In this document: piece after piece, positions 1-6,054 of the stretch
Layout of the letters: the number at the start of each line of letters is the position of its first letter
Numbering within the stretch: position 1 is the stretch's first letter
DNA from: CBDUXZ01 sp965371325 [NCBI: uncultured bacterium]
GTDB taxonomy: Bacteria; JAUYMQ01
NCBI GenBank assembly: GCA_965371325.1
Contig: CBDUXZ010000126.1
Span: 1 to 6,280 of the forward strand
DNA: 6,280 nt
Direction: 5' to 3'
Translations under genes and position numbers: made by a program
The notes under the pieces: model-generated
Seen by the model: only the letters and a program-made list of their open reading frames with translations
What the model was told of the DNA's origin: nothing
The model's database searches: none

Positions 1-314
1 GAGGCTTCACGCAGGGCCCCATTGAAGGGTATCACCCACTTCGCCCGCGAAAGGGCCTTTCGTGCAAGCCCGGTCTGCTCCCGTGCAAGGGATCGCGATT
101 CATCGAGGCCGGGAGCGGCCGCGATCCGATCGCGAAGGACCACAAGCTCGGCCCGCGCCTTCTCGCAGTTACAGGAGCCGGCGTCGAGATCGAAGCCGCG
201 CAGAACAGCCGCCCCTTCCGGCTTCACGGAAGCAACACCCTGGCCGGGTGCCACCACACCCATAAGTCCCGTAAGCACGATCACGCACGCCAACGGCAGG
301 AAAAATTTTCTCAT
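1..314 (-). CDS. Small exported protein of unknown function, 5' part only
   Basis: The reading frame starts at an ATG at 314-312 on the minus strand and stays open for 104 codons to the window edge, so the C-terminus is missing. A strong Shine-Dalgarno sequence (GGAGG, 324-320) sits 5 nt upstream and supports this start. The N-terminus MRKFFLPLACVIVLTGLMG is a typical Sec signal peptide: a basic n-region, then a hydrophobic core to about residue 22. Cleavage near residues 28-29 (GVA|S) is plausible. C10 does not sit in a lipobox, so a lipoprotein is not favoured. The mature part carries a Cys-Asn-Cys pair (C48, C50), then a charged Ala/Leu/Arg/Glu-rich stretch (about 50-92) that is probably helical and may form a coiled coil. 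I do not recognise a family. The CxC pair could form a disulfide or bind metal, which is speculative. The gene lies beyond the AOR terminator, so it probably has its own promoter. Confidence 0.72.
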   Translation of the reverse strand, partial: MRKFFLPLACVIVLTGLMGVVAPGQGVASVKPEGAAVLRGFDLDAGSCNCEKARAELVVLRDRIAAAPGLDESRSLAREQTGLARKALSRAKWVIPFNGALREA

Positions 315-318
315 CGTC

Positions 319-354
319 CCCTCCTCTGCTCACCGGGCCCGCTACAGAGGAGAA
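319..354 (-). promoter_or_regulatory. Inverted repeat sequestering the Shine-Dalgarno of the small exported protein
   Basis: An 8-bp perfect inverted repeat lies just before the exported-protein gene: CTCCTCTG (plus 321-328) and CAGAGGAG (plus 345-352), with a 16-nt loop. In the minus-strand transcript the upstream arm reads CUCCUCUG, an anti-Shine-Dalgarno, and the downstream arm contains the GAGGAG ribosome-binding site. Two further U·G pairs (353 with 320, 354 with 319) could extend the helix to 10 bp, covering nearly all of the site and ending 5 nt from the start codon. This would work only if transcription begins upstream of about 355. It could be a thermometer-like or ligand/protein-controlled translational switch, or simply a stable leader. 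The pairing is seen in the sequence; the regulation is inferred. Confidence 0.45.
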
Positions 355-460
355 TGGTAAAGTCAGATCGCACGTGTGGCAACAAGGAATTGGCGCAAAC
401 GGCAGGGTTACGGACTTCCGCGGACAACCTTCGTAACGCGACTATGTATGAAAGCGGCGG

Positions 461-494
461 ACAAAAACCCGCATCTCTCGGAGACGGGTTTTGT
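461..494 (-). terminator. Intrinsic terminator downstream of the AOR-family gene
   Basis: Plus-strand arms ACAAAAACCCG (461-471) and CGGGTTTTGT (485-494) pair over 10 bp with one bulged A. Between them an inner stem TCTC/GAGA closes on a 3-nt loop, giving one long two-part hairpin. On the minus strand the 3' arm ends GGGTTTTTGT, the GC stem plus U-run expected of a rho-independent terminator. It begins about 21 nt after the AOR stop codon. The plus-strand arm also ends in TTTT, so it could work in both directions, but no plus-strand gene enters it. It separates AOR from the exported-protein gene. Confidence 0.75.
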
Positions 495-515
495 GTCTCG
501 GAAACGGGACACCGT

Positions 516-2510
516 TCATTGAACGAGCTCGGTCAGACTCAGCTCCCGAAGCTTTTCCGGCTTCACTTCGCCGGTCTCAAAATCCCAGCCCATGGCCTGG
601 TAGTAGTCCTTGACCAGGCGTGTCTGATCGACTTCCACCCCGGCCAACGGACCCTTCCCGAGCTTGGCGTCCCCTTCACCGATCATCCGCGGGTGCGGCG
701 TGAAGTCCCCGGGTTTCAGCCCCTCGCGCGTGTTGAACTGGTGGCGCATCGTCTGGATCCGCTCCCCCGTCATCAGAAGCTCCTTCTCATCCACGCCCCA
801 CCCGGTGAGCGCGTTGGTCAGCTCGAGATACGGAATGCCTCCCACCAGGCCGGAGAACATGCAGATACCCATGCCGTTCATCACCTGGTGCGCATTCGAC
901 CACGCGCGCTGCCCCTCGCCCTTTCCCTCGTAGGATCGCCAGCTGTACTTCGGAAGCTTCACGCTCTTGAAGGGGAAGGGGAGGTTGAAGGTCTCATTCC
1001 AGGAGAGACTCCCGGTGGTGTGCCGCCCCGGTGTCGGGTCTGCCACGAAGTTCGTCCCCATGCTGGGCGAGAACTTAGGATCGTGGTAGGGAATTTCCTG
1101 GCCGTGGATGAGCACCGCGTAGGGCTCGCTCCCGGGAATCAGCTCCGCGGCGCGCTTGGTGCCGTGGCCGAAGAGATTCCCGAAGTTCCCCTCCATCGCT
1201 GCCATCCGGCGGGTGGCCTCCACGATGGCCTGGGTGTTTCCCCAGCGGAGATCGATCCCGTCGGTCTGCTCCTTCGTGATGATCCCCCGCTCGTAGAGCT
1301 CCGCCGCGAAACCGATGGTTGCCGGCGTGCTTACCGCATCGAGCCCGTACTGGTTGCAGTAGTTGTGGGCAGCCACGATTGACTCGAGATTGTCGTTCAA
1401 TAGCGCCGCGCCGAAACCGCAAAGCGTTTCGTAGTCGGGTCTACGCACGCGCGAGACGGCGTAGGGTCCCTCCTTCACCGAGACGATCCCTTTGCAGACA
1501 AGGGGGCAGTCGCCGCAGGTCAGGTACTCGTCGCGGAGCTTCACGACCTCCTTGTCGGAGATCTTCGACGATTTCGTCTTGATGGGGAAGTCGATGCTTC
1601 CCGCGCCCGCCCAGTTCTTGATAGGCGCGTCGCCGTTCTCGACGGAGATCGAAAGGGCCGACGTGGTCCCCTGCTCGTGCCAGGTCTTGAGCATCCCCTT
1701 GGTATCGAGCATGATCTTGATGCCCATCTTCGTGAAGAAGCGGTAGAGCCAACCCATGCGGCTGTCGGCGGCCATAATCGCCGACGCAATCCGGACACGC
1801 AGGGTCTTGTGGGCGTAGAAGGGCTTGTTGATCTCCTTCACGAGCTTCTTGAACTCCGACGGCGCCGCGATCGGAACCTTCCCTGTTCCGCGGGCCACAA
1901 CCGCCTTCAGGTTCTTCGATCCCCAGACGGCGCCGAAGCCCTGGCGTCCCCAGGCGTGATAGCGTTCGACGATGACGCAGGAGATGAGTTGCTGGCGCTC
2001 GCCCGCGGGGCCGATGCAGGCGAGGCTCGGCTTGCGCCGCCCACCGAGCTCCTCTGCGAGTGCGTCGTAGGTTTCGTAGGTGTCCTTCCCCCAGAGGTGA
2101 GAAGCGTCGCGAATTTCGACGCGGTCGTCCTCCACGTAGATATAAACGGGCTTGTCGCTCCTGCCCCGGATAAAGATTCCATCGTAGCCGGCCTTCTTCA
2201 GTTGCGAGCCCAGAAGCCCGCCCGAGTTCGAGTCGGCCCAGGTCCCGGTAAGCGGCGACTTGGCAACGGTCTGGGTCCGACCGCTGAAGGGCGTTTCCAC
2301 GCCCGTCATGATTCCGGCAACGATCCCGACGATGTTATCCGGTCCGAGCGGATCAGCACCGCCGGGCATGTTCTCGTAGAGCACACGCACACCCAGACCG
2401 TAACCGCCGAGGAACTGCCTGTAGACTTCCTCCGGAATGTCTTCGGTCCTGTGCTCTCCCTTTGTGAGATCAACCCAGAGTATTTTCCCCGCAACGCCGT
2501 ACTTGGCCAT
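516..2510 (-). CDS. Aldehyde:ferredoxin oxidoreductase family protein (tungsten/molybdopterin, 4Fe-4S)
   Basis: This 664-residue protein should oxidise an aldehyde to a carboxylic acid in the cytoplasm, using a bis-pterin tungsten (or molybdenum) cofactor and one 4Fe-4S cluster, with ferredoxin as likely electron acceptor. The N-terminus (MAKYGVAGKILWVDLTKG) and the GGYGLG, SPLTGTWADSNSGG and GFGAVWGSKNLKAVV segments (35-40, 85-98, 191-205) are typical of the AOR N-terminal pterin-binding domain. The cluster ligands are visible as C332-x2-C335-x3-C339 plus a distant C550 (MGICMF), the family's spacing. PDYET (358-362) and QEIPYHDP (471-478) are also family landmarks. No signal peptide is seen. 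It is longer than the roughly 605-residue archaeal AOR, with extra sequence around 215-320, closer in size to GAPOR- and BamB-type members. A GGAGGAG Shine-Dalgarno lies 7 nt before the ATG. It follows ALDH on the same strand after about 205 bp and ends at a terminator. The fold is secure; the substrate is not determined. Confidence 0.93.
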   Translation of the reverse strand: MAKYGVAGKILWVDLTKGEHRTEDIPEEVYRQFLGGYGLGVRVLYENMPGGADPLGPDNIVGIVAGIMTGVETPFSGRTQTVAKSPLTGTWADSNSGGLLGSQLKKAGYDGIFIRGRSDKPVYIYVEDDRVEIRDASHLWGKDTYETYDALAEELGGRRKPSLACIGPAGERQQLISCVIVERYHAWGRQGFGAVWGSKNLKAVVARGTGKVPIAAPSEFKKLVKEINKPFYAHKTLRVRIASAIMAADSRMGWLYRFFTKMGIKIMLDTKGMLKTWHEQGTTSALSISVENGDAPIKNWAGAGSIDFPIKTKSSKISDKEVVKLRDEYLTCGDCPLVCKGIVSVKEGPYAVSRVRRPDYETLCGFGAALLNDNLESIVAAHNYCNQYGLDAVSTPATIGFAAELYERGIITKEQTDGIDLRWGNTQAIVEATRRMAAMEGNFGNLFGHGTKRAAELIPGSEPYAVLIHGQEIPYHDPKFSPSMGTNFVADPTPGRHTTGSLSWNETFNLPFPFKSVKLPKYSWRSYEGKGEGQRAWSNAHQVMNGMGICMFSGLVGGIPYLELTNALTGWGVDEKELLMTGERIQTMRHQFNTREGLKPGDFTPHPRMIGEGDAKLGKGPLAGVEVDQTRLVKDYYQAMGWDFETGEVKPEKLRELSLTELVQ

Positions 2511-2530
2511 GTCCTGACTCCTCCGTTAAT

Positions 2531-2546
2531 CGCCGGTCTTTCGGCG
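2531..2546 (-). other. Small hairpin in the AOR leader
   Basis: CGCCG (2531-2535) and CGGCG (2542-2546) form a perfect 5-bp stem with a 6-nt loop. It stands about 8 nt upstream of the GGAGGAG ribosome-binding site of the AOR-family gene. It does not cover the site. It could stabilise the 5' end of the message or be chance in GC-rich DNA; there is no covariation evidence. Confidence 0.25.
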
Positions 2547-2616
2547 GGAATCCTACGTATCGTTCGATCGGTGGGAGGGCGCGGGCCGCTGCGAAATTCA
2601 CCCCCCAGACCCGACT

Positions 2617-2642
2617 AAACCCGCCCCTGTAGCGGGGGGTTT
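2617..2642 (-). terminator. Weak terminator-like hairpin between ALDH and AOR genes
   Basis: Plus-strand AAACCC-G-CCC and GGGGGGTTT pair over 9 bp with one bulged G and a loop of about 7 nt. On the minus strand the 3' arm ends in GGGTTT, so the U-run is only three bases: weaker than the terminator at 461-494. It lies about 74 nt after the ALDH stop and about 107 nt before the AOR start. If active it would terminate ALDH transcripts partly or fully and lower AOR expression from the ALDH promoter. No convincing promoter was found between the hairpin and AOR. The rest of the 2511-2715 gap holds no gene that I can see. Confidence 0.4.
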
Positions 2643-2715
2643 CGACTCGCCCTCTGAAGCCCCCGGACCCGGAGCGCGATCCGGCGCCCGGAGGTTCATT
2701 CTGCCCGCAAAGCCC

Positions 2716-4263
2716 CTAGTTGCCCAGGAGCTTTCCGATCGGGGAACGGTACAGGAGTTTCAACGCGCGACGGACCAGGTTCACCTTGCCCGTCGTGTAC
2801 GGATACCAGAAGAGCTCCGATTTTGTTCCGAAGCGATCGATGAGCACGCCCTGCACGTTGCAGTAGCTCTTGAGCCCCATCTCGCCGTTCACCCGTCCGA
2901 TTCCGCTCTCCTTCACACCGCCAAACGGGTTCTCGGCGACGCCGTAGTTGATGACGCAGTCGTTGACCGTTGAGCATCCGGAATTAATCCGGTTGGCAAG
3001 CTCCTTCCCCTTCCGCTTGTTCCGAGTCCACACGTTGGAGTTCAGTCCGTACTTCGTGTCGTTCGCGAGCCGGAGCGCTTCTTCATCATCGCGAACGACC
3101 TGGATCGGGAGGATGGGACCAAAGGTCTCTTCGCGCATGATCTCCATGTCGTGGTTCACGTTCGTGAGGACGGTGGGCTCGTAGAAATTCCCCTCGTACT
3201 TCGGGTTGCGCTTGCCGCCCGTGAGCACCTTGGCACCCTTGTCGACGGCATCCTTCACGTGCCCCTCGATGATATCGAGCTGCGGCCCGAAGCAGATGGC
3301 TCCTACATCGACCTCCCCCTCCGAGTTCAGCCCCTGTCGAAGCCCCTTGGTAAGCTCGACGACGCGATCCGTGAACTTGTCGGCGATCTTCTCGTGGACG
3401 TAGATCCTCTCGGTCGATGTGCAGATCTGGCCCGAGTTCGCAAACGCGCCAAAGACCGCGCCGTTCGCCGCGCGCTCGAGGTCGGCGTCTTCGCAGACGA
3501 TCATCGGGTCCTTCCCGCCCAGCTCGAGCGTGCAGGGAACGAGCTGCCGGCCGCATGCTTCACCCACCTTGCGCCCCGTACGAACCGATCCTGTAAAGGA
3601 AATCTTGTCACAGCCGGACTCGACGAGCGCGGCGCCCGTCGTGCCGTCGCCCGTGACCACTTGGTAGACCCCCTCGGGGAGCCCGGCGGCCTCGAAAAGC
3701 TGCCCCAGGGCGATTCCCACGAAGGGCGTGATCTCGGAGGGCTTCGCAACGACCGTGTTGCCCGCCATCATGGCCTGAACCGCCGGGTTTAGTGACAGAA
3801 TGAAGGGGAAGTTCCAGGGCGTGATGATCCCGATCACCCCCATGGGCCGGTAGGAGAGAACGAGCTTCTTGTTCTTCATCATGTGCAGCGGTTTCTTCTC
3901 GTCCCCCAGCATGCGCCCTGCCTTCTTCCCGTAGTAAGTCAGGGAATCGCAGGCCGGAAGTATCTCGTTGGACATCGCCTCCATCCGCGCCTTGCCCGTG
4001 TCGCGAACAATGGTGTCCGCAAGATCTTCCGAACGCTCGAGGAGCACGTCCCTGATCCGCATCATGTACTTGCCCCGCTCCTCGAAAGAGAGGGCGCGCC
4101 AGCCTTCGGCCGCCTTGCGCGCGCGCTCCACCGCCGCATTCACATCCGCAGCGGTGGAAACCTCGATCTCGCCCGTGCGCTCGAGCGTGGCCGGGTTGTA
4201 GACCTCCAGGCGCCGCCTGCCGTGCAGTTCCCGCGGCTCCTCGATGGGCTTGAGAATTGCCAT
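2716..4263 (-). CDS. NAD(P)-dependent aldehyde dehydrogenase
   Basis: This complete 515-residue ALDH-superfamily enzyme should oxidise an aldehyde to its acid with NAD+ or NADP+. All core motifs are present: TPWNFP with N151 (oxyanion hole), K174 in AKPSE, FTGS (223-226) in the Rossmann fold, general base E247 in ELGGK, catalytic C281 in GQICTSTERIYV, REETFGP with cofactor-binding E379 and F381, and PFGGVKESGIGR (446-457). The overall pattern resembles succinate-semialdehyde, GabD2-like and diapolycopene-dialdehyde dehydrogenase-like groups, but this does not fix the substrate. After the catalytic fold a tail (about 484-515) carries YPYT, basic residues and LLY/LL hydrophobics, recalling the tails of class-3 fatty aldehyde dehydrogenases; it could favour membrane or lipid contact. 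The start is fixed by AAGGAGG 7 nt upstream of ATG. It is divergent from the amidase and upstream of AOR on the same strand. Confidence 0.95.
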   Translation of the reverse strand: MAILKPIEEPRELHGRRRLEVYNPATLERTGEIEVSTAADVNAAVERARKAAEGWRALSFEERGKYMMRIRDVLLERSEDLADTIVRDTGKARMEAMSNEILPACDSLTYYGKKAGRMLGDEKKPLHMMKNKKLVLSYRPMGVIGIITPWNFPFILSLNPAVQAMMAGNTVVAKPSEITPFVGIALGQLFEAAGLPEGVYQVVTGDGTTGAALVESGCDKISFTGSVRTGRKVGEACGRQLVPCTLELGGKDPMIVCEDADLERAANGAVFGAFANSGQICTSTERIYVHEKIADKFTDRVVELTKGLRQGLNSEGEVDVGAICFGPQLDIIEGHVKDAVDKGAKVLTGGKRNPKYEGNFYEPTVLTNVNHDMEIMREETFGPILPIQVVRDDEEALRLANDTKYGLNSNVWTRNKRKGKELANRINSGCSTVNDCVINYGVAENPFGGVKESGIGRVNGEMGLKSYCNVQGVLIDRFGTKSELFWYPYTTGKVNLVRRALKLLYRSPIGKLLGN

Positions 4264-4490
4264 GGCTGAACCTCCTTCATGAGTGCACGCCCGTCGCGGG
4301 ATCGCGATGCGGATCCCCGGCGTCCGGCGTCCGTCCTTCGTTACCCCTCCCTGCCCGCACGGCCGAAAACGACAGGGGTCCTCGGCAACTTTGAGGGGTC
4401 AATGCGCTTCCGCCATGCGGTCTTTACCACGTCCTGGGCACAGCGCGGAGGGGGACTCGATGCAGCGGCGGCGCGCTCTGGCCGCCAGAG

Positions 4491-4521
4491 GCGACAGTAA
4501 CATGGATGAATGCGGTATGAT
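4491..4521 (+). promoter_or_regulatory. Candidate sigma-70-type promoter for the amidase gene
   Basis: TATGAT (4516-4521) matches the -10 consensus at five of six positions. GCGACA (4491-4496) matches the -35 consensus at four of six, but the 19-bp spacer is long. Transcription would start near 4528, leaving a leader of about 88 nt that includes the 4573-4588 hairpin. It is the best candidate I see in the gap, but short promoter motifs are weak evidence in an unknown GC-rich genome. Confidence 0.3.
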
Positions 4522-4572
4522 AGCTGCGCAGGTTGCCCGAAACCCTTGCCACACTGAGGAATGCGCGCACCA

Positions 4573-4588
4573 AGCGGGTTCGCCCGCT
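4573..4588 (+). other. Hairpin in the amidase leader
   Basis: AGCGGG-TTCG-CCCGCT is a perfect 6-bp stem with a UUCG tetraloop closed by G-C (not the extra-stable C-G closure). It ends 14 nt before the AAGGAG ribosome-binding site and leaves that site free. There is no U-run, so it is unlikely to be a terminator. It may be a leader-stabilising element or chance. Confidence 0.35.
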
Positions 4589-4615
4589 GCCATACGCCCC
4601 CTAAGGAGACCCTCC

Positions 4616-6022
4616 ATGGCTGACATCACGCGGTACAGCGCAACACGCCTTGCGCGGATGATTCGCAGGAAAGATCTCTCCCCCGTCGAGGTGGTTGACG
4701 CATACCTGGCGCGCATCGACCAGGTCAACCCGAAGATCAACGCGATCGTGACCCCGCTGGCCGAGTCGGCCCGCCAGCAGGCGAAAGACGCGGAGCAGGC
4801 GGTCATGACGGGGGAGGCCCTCCCCCCGCTGCACGGCGTGCCCTGCACTATCAAGGATCCCTTCGAGATGGCGGGCGTGCGAACGACCAGCGGCTCGAAG
4901 CTTTTCGCCGACTATATCCCCACCACCGACGCGACGCTTGTGAAGCGCCTCAAGGCGGCCGGGGCCATCCCCCTCGGAAAAACCAACACACCCGAGTTCA
5001 TGATGTCGCAGTTCACGGACAATCTGCTCTTCGGCGCCACGCGCAATCCCTACAAACGCGATCGAAGCGTCGGGGGCTCGTCGGGGGGCGAGGGCGCCGC
5101 CATCGCCTCGCGCATGTCGCCCATGGGCATCGGAAGCGACATCGGCGGATCCCTGCGGTTCCCCGCGCACTGCTGCGGCATTGCAAGCATCCGCTCCACC
5201 CAGGGGCGCAACCCGCGCACGGGGCTCCATGCGATCGGCCCCGCGTTCTACGGCACTATGGATGTGGTCGGACCGCTGGCGCGAAACGTCCAGGACGTGG
5301 CGCTTCTCCTGTCGATCCTCGAGGGACCCGACGGCGAGGACCCCTTCTGCCAGCCCCTGGCGCCGACCAACCCGAAGATCAAGCCGGCCACCGGGCTCCG
5401 CGTGGGCATTCTCGACCTCTCGGATCTCAGTCCGGTGTCGGAGGAGGTGATGCAGGCCGTGCGGAGGGCCGCGGATATACTCGCGCTGGACGGGGGGCAC
5501 GTGGGCGCCGCCGAGGATCCGCTTTTCACGGAGATATTCAACACCTGGTTCACCCTTATGATCTACGGTTCCAAGGAAGTCTCGGGGCTCATCGACATCA
5601 AATACGTGATGGAGAACCGCGATCAGCTCGATCCGCGTTTCGCGATATTTCTCGATCTCCCTTCACCCGAACCGAAGGCCGCCCTCGAGGCCGAACTGAA
5701 GCGCGCGCTGATCACGCGAGCCTTCTTCCAGCTCTACGAGAAGTTCGACGTGATCGTGAGCCCGGTCATGTCGAGCACAGCGCCCGTGGGCGATCGCGGT
5801 CCCGTGGTCGACGGACAGGAGCAGCAGCTGCTCTATGCGTGCATGCACGCTTACCCGTCGGTGCTGACGGGCGATCCCGCGGCTGTGGTTCCCGTTGCGA
5901 ACGGGGCGGACAAGCTGCCGATCGGCGTTCAGATCATGGCCAAGCGGGGGAACGACACGCTGGCCCTCTCGGCGGCGCTCGCCGTGGAAAAAGCCGTCAA
6001 GGTAAAGAAGCCCCGCATCTAG
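4616..6022 (+). CDS. Amidase-signature family hydrolase (FAAH-like signature)
   Basis: This 468-residue enzyme should hydrolyse an amide (possibly ester) bond to release a carboxylic acid and ammonia or an amine. The Ser-cisSer-Lys triad is intact: K80 in CTIKDPF, cis-Ser S155 in GGSSGGEG and nucleophile S179 in GSDIGGSLRFPA, with the S155-S179 spacing of 24 seen in the family. The signature, with GGEGA and SLRFPAHCCGI, is closer to fatty acid amide hydrolases than to GatA. No signal peptide or membrane helix is seen, so it is probably cytosolic. GatA is an alternative, but no gatB or gatC lies nearby. The frame is open back to 4283; I chose the ATG at 4616 because AAGGAG (4603-4608) lies 7 nt upstream and the typical N-terminus (TRYSATRLARMIRRKDLSPVE) begins there. 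It is divergent from ALDH and converges on the monooxygenase gene. The substrate is unknown. Confidence 0.93.
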   Translation: MADITRYSATRLARMIRRKDLSPVEVVDAYLARIDQVNPKINAIVTPLAESARQQAKDAEQAVMTGEALPPLHGVPCTIKDPFEMAGVRTTSGSKLFADYIPTTDATLVKRLKAAGAIPLGKTNTPEFMMSQFTDNLLFGATRNPYKRDRSVGGSSGGEGAAIASRMSPMGIGSDIGGSLRFPAHCCGIASIRSTQGRNPRTGLHAIGPAFYGTMDVVGPLARNVQDVALLLSILEGPDGEDPFCQPLAPTNPKIKPATGLRVGILDLSDLSPVSEEVMQAVRRAADILALDGGHVGAAEDPLFTEIFNTWFTLMIYGSKEVSGLIDIKYVMENRDQLDPRFAIFLDLPSPEPKAALEAELKRALITRAFFQLYEKFDVIVSPVMSSTAPVGDRGPVVDGQEQQLLYACMHAYPSVLTGDPAAVVPVANGADKLPIGVQIMAKRGNDTLALSAALAVEKAVKVKKPRI

Positions 6023-6054
6023 AAGTTGAACGAGATTTCCCGCCCGCGCCTTCC

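Larger units (their letters stand above)
4264..4615. promoter_or_regulatory. Divergent intergenic region between ALDH and amidase genes
   Basis: This 352-bp gap must hold the minus-strand promoter of the ALDH gene and the plus-strand promoter of the amidase gene. Next to ALDH lies its AAGGAGG ribosome-binding site (plus CCTCCTT at about 4271-4277). A hairpin GGGATC/GATCCC (4298-4303 and 4312-4317, 8-nt loop) falls in the probable ALDH leader. Two tandem copies of GGCGTCC occupy 4319-4332. A TTGACC on the minus strand near 4400 resembles a -35 box but has no good -10 at the right spacing. Open reading frames can be drawn upstream of the amidase, but none has a ribosome-binding site or recognisable protein character. 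Confidence 0.5.

Noticed and set aside
354-1382. 342-codon plus-strand open frame, antisense to AOR, with a GAGGAGA just before its ATG
   Set aside because: Most of it is the reverse complement of the well-supported AOR gene, its composition (Arg/Leu/His/Pro-rich) is that of a GC-rich shadow, and the purine run is too close to the ATG; that run is better explained as one arm of the leader inverted repeat.
1677-2618. 313-codon plus-strand open frame antisense to AOR
   Set aside because: Shadow frame over a gene with clear family motifs; no ribosome-binding site and no recognisable domain.
2669-2684. CCGGA-GCGCGA-TCCGG hairpin just after the ALDH stop
   Set aside because: Only 5 bp and no U-run on either strand; common by chance in DNA this GC-rich, so not called a terminator.
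4319-4332. Two tandem copies of GGCGTCC
   Set aside because: Only two 7-bp copies in GC-rich intergenic DNA; too short to support an operator or repeat element.
4390-4425. Sigma-54 or sigma-70 promoter for ALDH on the minus strand (TTGACC, TGGCGG)
   Set aside because: The TTGACC has no -10 match at 16-19 bp, and the TGG motif lacks a GC at the -12 spacing.
4283-4615. N-terminal extension of 111 residues on the amidase
   Set aside because: The frame is open, but the extension has low-quality Arg/Pro-rich sequence and no ribosome-binding site at 4283, whereas AAGGAG precedes the ATG at 4616, where the typical amidase N-terminus begins.
4601-5500. 299-codon minus-strand frame antisense to the amidase
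   Set aside because: Shadow of the amidase, whose catalytic triad is intact on the plus strand; His/Arg/Gly-rich with no family resemblance.
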